Below are positions 35,201 through 46,803 of a stretch of DNA of 64,000 nucleotides, in pieces. A model generated the notes under the pieces. The model had not been told where the DNA came from and ran no database searches. It saw only the letters and a program-made list of their open reading frames with translations. Origin of the DNA: Drosophila miranda (lineage: Eukaryota > Arthropoda > Insecta > Diptera > Drosophilidae). Where the stretch lies: contig NC_046677.1 in assembly GCF_003369915.1 (NCBI RefSeq), positions 7,874,001 to 7,938,000 on the forward strand. The letters run 5' to 3'. The translations under genes were made by a program, and so were the position numbers. Positions within the stretch are counted from its first letter, which is position 1. Every line of letters begins with the position of its first letter.

Positions 35201-37430
35201 AACGGGGAAAATCGTGTGCAATTAACGGGGTCACTCACCCACGCCGAGAAACAGCAACAAAAAGCGCAATGTGTTATCAAAGTTACAAATGAAAATTAAA
35301 TTATAGTTTACTGCTCGAAAAGTGAAAAAAAGCCCTGGAAAAGTGCAGAAAGAGACAGGGGAAGTGATGCAATTGCCACCAATACACACATATACGTGCA
35401 CCAAAACAACATTGAAATCAAAGAGAAACAACAAAATAAATGCTGCACAAATCAGCAGAAAGACAGGTGAAAAACAAGACAAATATGAGCGAATATCGAG
35501 CAAGGTGATTTTGCACGTTTAATCTGCTTAGAAAAGAGAGTGTTTAAGTGTGTCTTATTTGCTCTTTCGCTCTGTCTCTCTTTCCCCACCCCCCCACACT
35601 CTTTGGGACATCTGTGCCGTGCCTGTCTTGTGGTGTCTTGTTTGTCTGTCCTTTTTTGCCCCCCTGCCGTAGCCGCAGCGGCAGACTCGTTTTGCTCTAC
35701 ACATGTACGTGTGTAGGTGGGCTAGGTGTGTGCGTGTGTGCTTACAGGGTTCCTGTTTGGTTTCTCGAAAAAATCTCAAGCAACAGTTACACCAGCCTAG
35801 AGCTGAAGAGCCCCCTGTATTTCCAGGCCTGAGGTGGGTGCCTGGAGGTAAAGGAAGGCACTTGTTACAGATTCCTTCCCCTTTCGCTCTTCCTCTTTCC
35901 CTGTCGCTGCTGTCTCGCTCTCTGTCTCTCTCTCTCTCTCTCTCTTTGTCCCCCCAACAGGGGTTTTCTTTGTGGCGTTTTCCCGAGGCGTTCTTGTTGT
36001 TTTTCAATTGATTTATTTTTGCATAATCGTTCAGTGCCAGACCCATCGAATCGACCGAGAGACCGAATTCATAAGCAAAACACACGCCAAGTACTACAAT
36101 TGACATAAGTACATATTGTACCTACAATACATTCTTATTCTTGTATATCTGTATTCCATGTGCGATTTTTGACAGCGAGGGGAGAATATCCAAAGAAGTG
36201 CTAATGGCAAATGCATATTTCCAATGATTCCAATCTCAAGCCATAATTCTTCTGGACTTCTACATATCCGCTGCCTCCAATGACTCACAGAAACTGTCAA
36301 ATTAACTGTTTTCCAGTCGTGCTTTTTGATAAACTGCAAAGGCAAACAGTTCCAGATTAGCCAGCTCTAAACTGGTTTCTCCACCTCATCTTTTCTGGAT
36401 AGTCTACGATAAAGTGAACTTTCTAGTATTATAAATTTTAAAGCATTGCTGATCAGGGAATATGTGTAGCTTTTGATTTGATTACACCTCGATGTGTAAT
36501 TCCCATACGAGTGTTCGTATTGCTTGTTCCATTTCTTGCGCTTGGCTGGCGCTCTCCCCCGCCTCTCTCTCCGTTCCCTTTACCTTTGTGTCTGTGTCTG
36601 CAGCCCCAATTAGCTGCTGGGGGGCCACTGCTTGCCAAATCTTCGCACGTAACCCAATGCAAAGGAAAAAGACAGCAATAACTATAACAAAGCATCAACA
36701 TAATCAAGCAGCCGCGTCTCGCTCTCCCTAACGGTGTCTGCCAGCATTAAGAAAACGTAAACCTGTTCTCTCTCTTTCTCTCTCTCTCTGCCTCTCTCAC
36801 TCCTGCTCGACTTACTCATTCAAGCAAGTCTTTCGCGCAAAGCAAAGCTCTCGCAGGTAGAGAGAGAGAGGAAGGTGAATGAGAGGTAAGGCAGTCCCGC
36901 TCTCAAGGTAACCGCATAGGGGTATGCCTTACCTTCTCTTGAACATACTCTGAGAAAGAGAGCCTGTGATCTGGTGGAATGACTCGCAAGGTGTTTGGAC
37001 GAATGAAAGAAAATGCAATAAATAAATTAAATCGTTCATTTCTTTGCAGCAGCAAAAGAAAATCGCATCAAAAAATGTTTCAGCTTAATGCCAAAATAAT
37101 GAAATAGCGGAATCTCGACGAAATTTTGTGTTTACAAATATCTACATTTTGCGAAAGAATCTCAATGAACAATCCGATCGAATGAAAACTTGAGAACAAA
37201 ATTTGAAAAGTGTGCAGCAGCTGCCTCAACGAAAGAGCAGAGAAGAAAGGACGGACGGAAGGAAGGAAGGAAGGAAGGACGGAAGGCAAGTTGAAGGTGA
37301 GTACTCAAATTGTGTGTGTTGCTTCATTCATTGGGCAGTGGAGCTCTGTCAACAGATCTTTAACTGAAAACTTCCCACACACATGCCCCCAGAAACCATG
37401 TCGCGAGCATTTCAATGGCCCACAGATTGA

Positions 37431-37742
37431 ATATTATTATTTTTCGTTGGTGCTTCTATTTTTGAAAATCTTAAATATAATCGAACATTCCGTGTGGTGG
37501 CCGAACCGAATCTTATCTTTGAGGATACCTACTCCTCCAGCTCCACTACTTCGGAAGACTCTGAGTATTTTATGGCTGAGGGGAGCTCTCAAAAGGATTC
37601 TGATGAATCTTTTACATGCACTGATATGAGTACTTCGGAGGGGTCCATAAAAGACGATGGGCCAGCAGACGCAAAGCCAGGAAGTGGATCAATCGATTTT
37701 AAAAATGGCAAATTAGGCAAATTCTGGTGCGTTATTTGCTAA
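37431..37742 (+). other. Unexplained Ser/Asp/Glu-rich frame
   Basis: The open frame from 37431 contains EPNLIFEDTYSSSSTTSEDS and SDESFTCTDMSTSEGSIKDD and ends GKLGKFWCVIC. It has no ATG near its start and no domain I know. The acidic Ser-rich composition is unlike the surrounding non-coding DNA, so it may be a small exon or a captured gene fragment. The C-terminal CVIC only superficially resembles a prenylation box. Confidence 0.25.
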
Positions 37743-40700
37743 TCAGTTTGCAAATTACGCTGCGAAATAAAAACATGCCCATTCCACATTCTTTTTAGAC
37801 GACCAAAGGAATTTTTAAATCTACATTTTTTGTGGGTTCTCAAACAAATAAATAATAAATTTACTAAAAAATTACGTGACAGCTCTGCTCTCCTCGAAAA
37901 ACGTATGTAGCTGTAACTATGACGAAAATTAAAATTGTATCCGAGAGTGTGTCACACAATATCAATCAAAGTCGCAGCAGAAACAAATAGCAGAAAAAAC
38001 CCACAAACCCGAAACTGCAACCCAATTTCGAACCTAACAAAGATTGGTCAGGAAGGTGGCCGCCGGGAGGAGATGGAGGGGCGAAAAATGTGTGGAAAAT
38101 CGATTAAAACGCCAGCAATTGGAACGATTTAAGGACTTCCTGGCTAAAAGTTGCCCGTGTCGAGGGCGTTCAACCTCTCAGACTTCAGCCAGAGGCAAAA
38201 AGTTCGATTCGATTTGATTTGATTTGTGTGTTAGATGCCCTGTGCTTGGAGATGCCCTTGCCAAAGCGGGTATACTGGGATGTTGGTGGAACAGAGAGGA
38301 AGGAAGTGCATTAGCATGGCCAAAGGATATGGGATCTAAATGGGTTTCCTGGCTTGAAGCATAAGCGGGGGAATTCAAGGCTTTGTCCTAGAAACGATTC
38401 AACAAAGGGCATTCCTAGCTTCGGCTTTGTGGAACTCTCTTCTGTTTTTTTTTCGCTGCAATCAACTTCCATCCAAAGTTCTCGCTTTTTGCAGCTGTCT
38501 TTTGCCCGTCAATTGTTTTCCCGATGGCACAGTGTGGCAGCGGTAGTCACAGTCATTAAAACTTTTCAGTTTGTTTCCCAATCTCTCCATCTAACGCGGC
38601 GCTGCCTTCATTTATAAACCTTTGTTCGTTGTTGGTCGCCGAAGTGGAGTGTTTTTCGGTTTTTCTGCTTTTGTGTGTAATCATCGAATGAGTTTTCATC
38701 TATTGTCCAATTACGGCCTTTGAGCGAGCTTTGCTTTGAGTTTCGTTAATTCATTAAAAACCCATAGGCGGAAATGTTTCCATAAACGGAGCAGCAGCAG
38801 TTACATAATTATGCCACTTGCAAATCGCTTGATACACACATTCCCCAACCTTTCCACGTCTCCATATTAATCGGAACATTAAAATTTCAATTTAGTTTGC
38901 CCCGCCAGTCAGCAGAAAACGTGCCGAACTTATGGTTTTCCAAGTTTTCCCAGAACTAAATGTTTGCTTAGACTGTAGAGGAGAGTAGTGCCTGCCGTAC
39001 CCCTTAAAGTACAACCCCACTTACTGTGGAAGCACTTAAAAATCAGCCCCCCCCCCCCACCATCGAAAACTGGCAATTAAAAACACATAAAAAATGTGAA
39101 GAAAAACGAGCACAAAGAAGAACTTTAAACAACAAATAAGTTGGCAAAATGTTTACACTTGGGTCTGGAGCAAATACGTTCCGATGTGCTATGTGCCAGG
39201 AATCGTTAGAAATCGTTGATTGGGGGGGATGGGGGGGGAGGCAGGGCCAGACGGGGAGAGGAAGAGTCACGCCAACTGATTCCAGTTTTTGTTTTTTTGG
39301 GTGTTGGGGGGTTTTCGGCTTGGGGGGATAGACAAAAGCACACCCGAAATTTCTCATATTCGTCAATCGGCGACTTTTGTTTTCGTTTCTCATTCTCAGG
39401 CGGGAGAAAGCGCGACACAAGTCTCTCACCAGCAACAATGAGAAATTATACAAATTTCAACCATAACAACAATGATAGACCTTTTCGTGAATTTAGAAAA
39501 AGAAATAAAAACCAACAACAAAGCACGACAAATGTTGACATTTTCAAATTGCGATGAACACAGAGCTTTTTAGGGCCAACCATTCATACACTCGTACACT
39601 GATGCACTCTGATTCATTCATTCATTCACTCACTTACCTATTTATTTCATTTTTTTCTGTGTGCTTTTTCATCTTTTCCTGTTGTATGAATATTTTGGAT
39701 TTGGTATGGGTTTGCCTTTGCCTTTTCCCCGATTTTGGTCGCATGTTGGCGTTTTTGGGTCACATTAATGGGTGCTTTTTGTGTGTTGTGCCCCGAATGC
39801 ACACGCAAATTAAACTTACCCCCTCCCAACTCCACCCGTTCCCCACTCCTCACTCTAAATGCAATTTGGGGATACCTCTCTCCCTTATGCGGATGGAATA
39901 TTAAATAATTTATGTGTTAATTTTGGGCCACACTTAATTTACTTTCTTTTTCACCAAAAAGACAGAAAATATATAGAGAGAAAACGAACTAGGGTCGAAA
40001 ATTAACTTCTTATCGGGGGGGACTTGATTCGTTTCGCCTGAATAATTTATACAGATTTTACATATTAAAAGATTACCATTTCTTTGTGTTCTTCTGGAGT
40101 TTTGTCTAGCTCCCCGTTCCCCCCATTCCTTGTGGCTCTCTGTGGGATGTTGGCCTCTGTTCTGGTTAATCCCAAACCAAAGTCTCTTCCTATATTAAGT
40201 CCCTCACTAAACAAACAAAGAGGCAAACAAACAAACCAAATCCAGCTCCGATCTATCCAACTACTAGTCTGGGGATCTGTGGATCTGTGGCGGGAGTCTG
40301 TGGGTCTCTGTTGATCTCTGTGGTGTGTGCTGTGTTGATTTGTCTTCATTATCAGCTCGTTGACTCGTTTCTTGAATAAACATACATTTCGTTTTGGGGG
40401 AGCAGCACAGCATCTAATAGATGTGGCCATGATTGTTTGTTGGTAAAACACTATTTTTAATCGCCGAGCAGAAGCGCGTTGCCAAGTCGCTCCACCCACG
40501 ACATAGTCAGCCGCCCACTGCCTCCTCCTCCGCCTCCTCCACCTCCTCTCTGCACGAGCTATTTTCGTCCGATCGAACGATTTCTGTCATTCCCCCAGAG
40601 ATGAATACCCCTCCTATATATCATATTGTGACAGTACTGCCACATAAATGGAGGACTAATGGGAGCTTGGAGTAGATGCAGCAAGCGAATGCTCACTGTT

Positions 40701-43119
40701 GTGTTTGCTCCTGCTCTTTTATTGGAATTTACCTGCCAACTAAATCGACTCATATGTTCTCTTGTTTATCTTTAGCTTTATCTTTATCTGAGATACATTT
40801 ATTGACGTTTGGCTTCTGCTTCTGTTTTTGTTTTCTTTGTAAGTTATGCCCCGGGCCGAGTCTTTATTGTACAATTACCAAACGTGCGTCAAATGCAGGC
40901 CTCTCTGGACGCAAAGATACTCTTGAGGGGGGTACAGAGGGGTGGGGGCCAAGCTTTAGATTATTTCCGACTGCTACGTAAAATCATTTCAGCCAAGTGC
41001 TGCCGTAATGATATCTGTTATTGTTTGCTTCTGGCTTCCCCCTTCTGCTGGCCATATATTCATTTCCCTTCTTCAGAGTCTCTCCCCCCCCTCGCTCTCT
41101 CCCTCTGTGGCAGTGGCAAGTGTATCTCTTGTTTTATCAGCTGCTGAAAGTTTTAGTCGTGCAAACACAAGTCGAGAAGAAGGTTTTTCTTGTCTCGAAT
41201 ATTGTTTTCGTTGTGCATACGGCGAGTGCGGGTATGTGCGTCTCTGTGTCTTTGAATTATTATCCAAGAGCCAGCAGTGACGTCAAAGTGCAGTCCAAGG
41301 GGAAAAGAGTCTGTATCTGCATGCATTTTCCATCTAGTCTCATCATTCATTCACAGCTAGAAAGAAACCCTGCTGCCAGACCAGTCCCAGCCATGAAGTA
41401 CCCTCAAAGATCTATGACTATTTCTGAATCTATAACCAGTGCAAGGCTAAGACTTGACTGGAGTGCTGTAATCCGAATCATTGCTTGAATAGCATTCCGA
41501 TTCTGATTCTGATTTGTTTAATTATGTTTATGCCTTCGACGGGACTTAATTGTGTCAATTTGCTGTGGAGCTGCGGCCTGGCCTTCACCAGCCTCACCAG
41601 CCGGTCCAACGAGTACCAATGAATGAGTGAATAGATGGAGATATGTATCTACAGGAGGTCTATGTTGAGATACCGGTTTGCAGAGTGAGCCAGAAACACA
41701 CCCACTTGAAATGCTGTCATCCATTCCGTCCATTCCATCCATCGGAGTCGTGCACTGACCAGCGAGCAAGCAGCGGAACCGTAATTATCAAGAATCGGTC
41801 TTTGTCTTTGTATCTGACTCTGACTCTCGCTGGGACTCGTGATCATGAATCGATCAATTGCTGCCCCTGCTATCTGCTGCAGTTGGATGACTGTGAGAGA
41901 GGTTAAACCGTACTCTGGCTAATAATCGAGGTCATCATTCTTGGAGGAGGAGCAAACACAAAGCGGGAAGATCAGCGAACTCTTCATCTGCGAACGATGC
42001 AGATGATTCAGCCCCAGGGGCTGATGAGATCTTGGGCAATTCTCGGGGTCTCTCTCGTTCGGTGACATGTGACTTTTGTGGACTTTCGTGTTGCAATTAA
42101 AAGCAGCAGCCAACAATGGCAAATGTGTCGCTTTCGCAGTCGTAGTTTCAGTCCCAGGTTCCATTCAAAAACCCGCTCTACTCTGGCCCCAGCTGCAGTG
42201 ACTACTAAGAGGATTATTTGCCACTCCGTTGCACCGTTGCTGAATCTCTGGCAAGACTCTAGGGAGTAGCACTCTGCGAGTTGTAATCCGATCCACTCCA
42301 TCTAGCTCACACTCGCACCACTTTTCGGTGTTTTGTTGTGCTTGGGGAGGCATCTGGGTGGGTGGAGTAGATGGCTAGCACGTCATGGAAGCCCCTTTCA
42401 TTCAGGCCAAAAACCCAGCCCCAGCTCCAGTGCAAAGTAATTTAAAACAAAAAGCTTAAAACGAGTTTGTCGAATTCCAAAAGCCAAATAATTACACGAA
42501 ACGCATTCGAGTTGCAGCAACGAGTGTCATGAGGGGTAAGCCGCTGGGGGCTTAGGCAACTTGAGAGTTTCAGTTGAGTGGCCCCAAAGAACCCCCAACG
42601 AAGAGAACCGAACCCCATTGTTCTCGAGGGAAAGTATATTCATGAAAGGGGAAAAGCAGCAGTGGTTTTATTTCAAAGAATAGACGAAAGTAGAAGACAA
42701 GCGAGAGGGTACTAGCAATAACGAGTAAGCGAATAGCGAGACAAAAGGATGGACTCTTGTGGATCCTGTTAGGCATTACGTTTCTCTCTTCCGCCGCATG
42801 AAATTATTTCGCCTGCGATCCCCAAAAGCCACAAAAGACGTCAAACAGAGGGCTGTTTATCTATTTACTCGCAGGGGAACGGAACGGGACGGGACGGGAG
42901 AGTACTCCGTAGTAAACAAAAATATATTACGTAAAGTGTACATTCGTATGAATGTGGGTCAGAGGGTCAAGCGGCAGGCAGCATCTAAATAATCTCGTTT
43001 CCACAATTTCTGAATTATTTAATGTAAATGGAAGAAGAAGGGAGACACTGAATGCCTTATCTCTCGCCGTCACTCCATGTCATTCGCTCTGTCCCGTCCC
43101 GAGAACAGATCACAGCTCA

Positions 43120-43154
43120 GATCGGACCTCCGATCGGACCTACGATCAGACCTC
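43120..43154 (+). repeat. 12-bp unit, three copies
   Basis: Variants of CGATCGGACCTC occur three times in a row with a 12-bp period. Confidence 0.8.
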
Positions 43155-46100
43155 AGTTGTCTGTCTATTCAGAACTTTGTTGTTATCTGCATTCACCGTG
43201 CATTTTGAGATCTTAATACTTAGTTTTGAAACCTGAAAACGTTCGACAAATGGAAACCAGATGAGAGTTCCGGAGTAATTAATCTGAATATTTCTTTATT
43301 CTTGATGTCCCCTATTAAAGTTTATGGGCTTTCCGGTTGCGGTGTCAATTTGACGATGGCTGTGCCTGTCCTTGGGAGATTATCAGAATCCAATGCCACA
43401 GCAAAAGCAAACATTAAACAGCTGGGCACACAAGATGGAGCGCCCCCTTTGGAGGGCATGGGAAATCAAGTTGTTTGTTCACGGGAGAGATACCCGTGGA
43501 TGTCCGCAGTGCTATCAGCCTGTTGCCATGGCCCATGGGTGTTGCCTCCCATCCGTGGCACGGGGAAAACCTCGAGGAAAGACTTCAAAGTAGACAGACA
43601 GAATGTATCTCTATTCTTGACTATCTTTCAGGCCCGCTCTCTTATCAGTGGGAAATTTCAAAAACATCTCATTCTTATCAGCAGACGAAGAGGAAGAAAG
43701 AAGAAGAAGGAACATTCTCGGAAACACTGCAAAGTAATGTTTCGGCGTAAATTAATTATTATTGATTCAAGTTTTCGCCATGGCTTGGAAAGTATCTGCG
43801 TATCTGTGTATCTGTGCCTTTTATCTACTACTAACACACAGGAAAAGGCCCAGAAAAAGGCGGAGAAAAACAAAACAAACAGCAGGCAGGCGAAAGAAAC
43901 TCGTTTCGAAAACTTAACTTCCTGTATGCGGCATTTCATATCTGTATCTGTGTATCTGTGGAGATTCGTAAATGGCAGTGCAAAATTTGCACTGTAATTT
44001 TATTCACTTTCCATTTACTCGTACTTTTGATTGTTTTCCTCGCCCAAGTTCCATTAAGATTCTAAAAATGAACGAATGAACAATAAAAACCCAAGAAGGA
44101 ACGAGAAGGAAACACTCTGTGAGACAGAGACAGAGACAGGCGGGGTGACGGTGACACATGCAAAAAGCCAAAATATCTCCTCGACTCTTCACTCGAAACG
44201 AGTTTCTTTATTTGGCTTAGACAAAAGGCTGCTCGTCGTTTGGCGACTGGACTGACCTTTACCATTTTTTTGTTGTTGCTGTTTTGGCCAAGAATCAGCC
44301 CGAAATAAATCTTGTTTGTGGCTTTGCACTTGTGATTCTGTCATTGGCCTGGCTCCAGGCTACTTCTCTCCGGCACTTGTTGACTTTCGTCTCATTGTCT
44401 CGTTTAATTACATCAGCCATTGCTCACAGACCCGTCCGCCCCCCGCTCTTCTTCTTGGGGGTTCAATGTTCTCTCCACCCCGCGAAGAGATAGAGACAAA
44501 GACGACGGAGACCGAGACCGAGAGACGTGATCGTCATACGTGGACGAGTGGAATAACCCACCAAAGGGCGTGATCAAGGAACTAACTTCAAACGAAACGA
44601 ATCGAAACGAAACGATCAAGATCAAAACAGGTGTACTATTAAACCAGCCACGCAGTTGGAATTCTAATTTACTTATTTGGAAGTGTGAGAGTGGAAATAT
44701 ATAGAGGATTATAGAGAGAGTTGGCCAAAAAATATCCTGCAATCCCTTGCCACATCTGTAAGCTTATACAAGATGCACCTGTCACGTGTCGCCTGCCACC
44801 TGCCACTGGAATCCATTCAATCCATATGCAAAAAAAAATATTAATTTTAAGAAATTGCTGCCGTGTGGCATTCCTCGTGTCTGCGTCTGCTTTCACAATG
44901 CCCCATCCAGTACCATCCCATCATTTCGTATCCTGTTGCCACAGATGGAAAGACATTTCATAAATGATGTCCAATTATGTAATATTTCTGTGTTGTTGTT
45001 TTCTCTGGCCCCCCTCCGAAGGGGGAGCCCAAGGGTACGGTAAAAAATGTTGTGCCGCTTCCATGTCGTGGATGGCGTGGATGTTGCCCTTTAATTAACT
45101 CTCATTCGCGCAATTCATGCGAGAGAGTCACTCGAGAGCGAGAAATGGATTCGATTTGTGTTTTTATGATAAATTACGAAACACTCAATGAAATATATAT
45201 ATATATCTGATGGATCGGATAATCAGCGAACATTTCCTGGCTGTGTTTTTGTTTTGAAAGTTCTCTAATTACGAATCACGCTGCCCTGATCGGATCGGAT
45301 CGGAGCAGATCCATTTCCTGCATCATCTATCTGGCGACTGCCGCAACTGGAACACGAGGGCCACATTGTGTTTTTTGGCAATTGGCCAAAGAAATGGCCA
45401 TAAAATAAGGCCACAAAAGTTGGCTATTTCATCATCCATCTATCCAGCCTCTTTCATCCATGGAACATAACAGAACAGAACAGGCGCAGTGGCAGTGGCA
45501 GTGGCAGTGGCTGTGGCAGCATCTGTGTGACACCAAAAACTGAATAAAAGGCACACAAAATGTTCAAAATGTGGAACATGAAAGCAATAAGCTGCAACAT
45601 TTGTGGGTCATCCATTCAATGGGTAGCAGCAGTAGGAAGGGTGGGGGGGGCGTGGTAGAAGCAGGAGCAGTAATTGATTAACTGTGGGGTCAGTCGGTGG
45701 GTGGCAGGAGCGGAGCCAGAAGTGCAACCGAGACTAATGGGTAGAGCCCCGATGGCAGCACCTAAATCACACTTAAGCGGTGGCCACCAAGTGAATTCTT
45801 GAATTAGTTGCCATTTGCTGGGGCTCCCAGAGGAACTGGGGAGGAAGGGAGCCCGAGGAGGAGCAGAAAAGAAGCACAATCACGAGCATTAGCCTTTTTC
45901 TTTCTGATGATTTTCATATTTCCATTGAGCCGCAGGGGAAATCGATATATTACCGCCTGCTTTCCCTCTTTATGGGTGCGTGTGGTGTGGGGGAGGGGCG
46001 TGTCCAAGTGTTGTTGTAGTTCCTTTTGTTGTTGCATATAATGTGTACTCGTCTATACATTAATGAAGGGAAAAGAAAGGGAAGACTGGTTAAGTGAGCA

Positions 46101-46715
46101 CACAGTGGAGGGCCTTTCGGGAGGAGGGTTCGTGTGGCGTGTGGTCGTGTGGTCGTGTCACGCGTGCATCTCTATCATCAACAGAAAGATGGCACCACCA
46201 GCGTCCTTCTTCCGCGTGTCACCGGTGCATCTCTCTTCTAAGGCCTACCCACATGTCTTCCATCGGTTGCATGGTGTCTGTGCCTCTGTGTGTGTGGCAA
46301 GCTTTTTAATAGAAGACGGCGGCGGCAAGCATCCTTCTTATCCTTCAGCGGAAGTCTGCACAACCAAAAAGGGGGCAGATGTCGAGGGGCATTCCGTAAT
46401 TATCTTTCTTTTTCCCTCAGTCAGTCCCAGTCGCAGTCCCAGTCTCAGGCAGTGGCAGTGGCAGGGGCAGTTCCAGTCGCATGTTGCACACTGACTTTGT
46501 GTGGGGCTTTGGGAGCAATTAGTGGGCGATGGAGCTTCATTCAGGAAGTAATCGGCGGCGTCATCAGCTGTGTGTGTGTGTGAGAGTCGAAAGTCCCTAA
46601 TGACAAGTGCCCCACCGCAAAGAGGCGGCTGGGGGGGGGGGGGGGGCAGGGCGACAGAAGTTGGAGATTCTATTGATAAGAAAAGCTGTGTTTCCTTGTT
46701 CCTTCTTTTTTGCAG

Positions 46716-46803
46716 GCTATGCCTCAGAGTCGAACGATTGTTTGATTGATTGAACGAATGAATTATTGTGACGACCTGAGCGCTGGATAAATGCTACAGC
46801 AGA
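46716..46803 (+). promoter_or_regulatory. Oatp30B 5' leader with upstream ATGs
   Basis: Between the acceptor and the main ATG lie ATGs at about 46720, 46759 and 46791. The first two open frames that stop within 12 codons. The third opens a longer overlapping frame. Such a leader usually lowers initiation at the main start. Confidence 0.5.

Larger units (their letters stand above)
35201..46715 (+). other. Oatp30B 5' non-coding region and intron
   Basis: No gene is recognised in this 11.5 kb. It holds (CT)n tracts at about 35919-35945 and 36765-36790, a GGAA-type tract at 37249-37286, a 12-bp triplicate at 43120-43154, a GGCAGT-type tract at about 45487-45512 and a 16-base G run at 46631-46646. 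A Ser/Asp-rich frame at 37431-37742 is listed separately. The acceptor tgcag ending at 46715 opens the first coding exon. Confidence 0.6.

Noticed and set aside
35555..36106. 183-codon minus-strand frame rich in Arg/Glu/Asp
   Set aside because: Derived from the (CT)n/(GA)n tract at about 35919-35945.
43302..43997. 231-codon frame in the Oatp30B 5' region
   Set aside because: The composition is that of shifted non-coding DNA, with basic and hydrophobic runs from simple repeats; no domain or splice context.
45285..45303. GATCG-type repeat as a regulatory element
   Set aside because: Short simple repeat with no supporting context.
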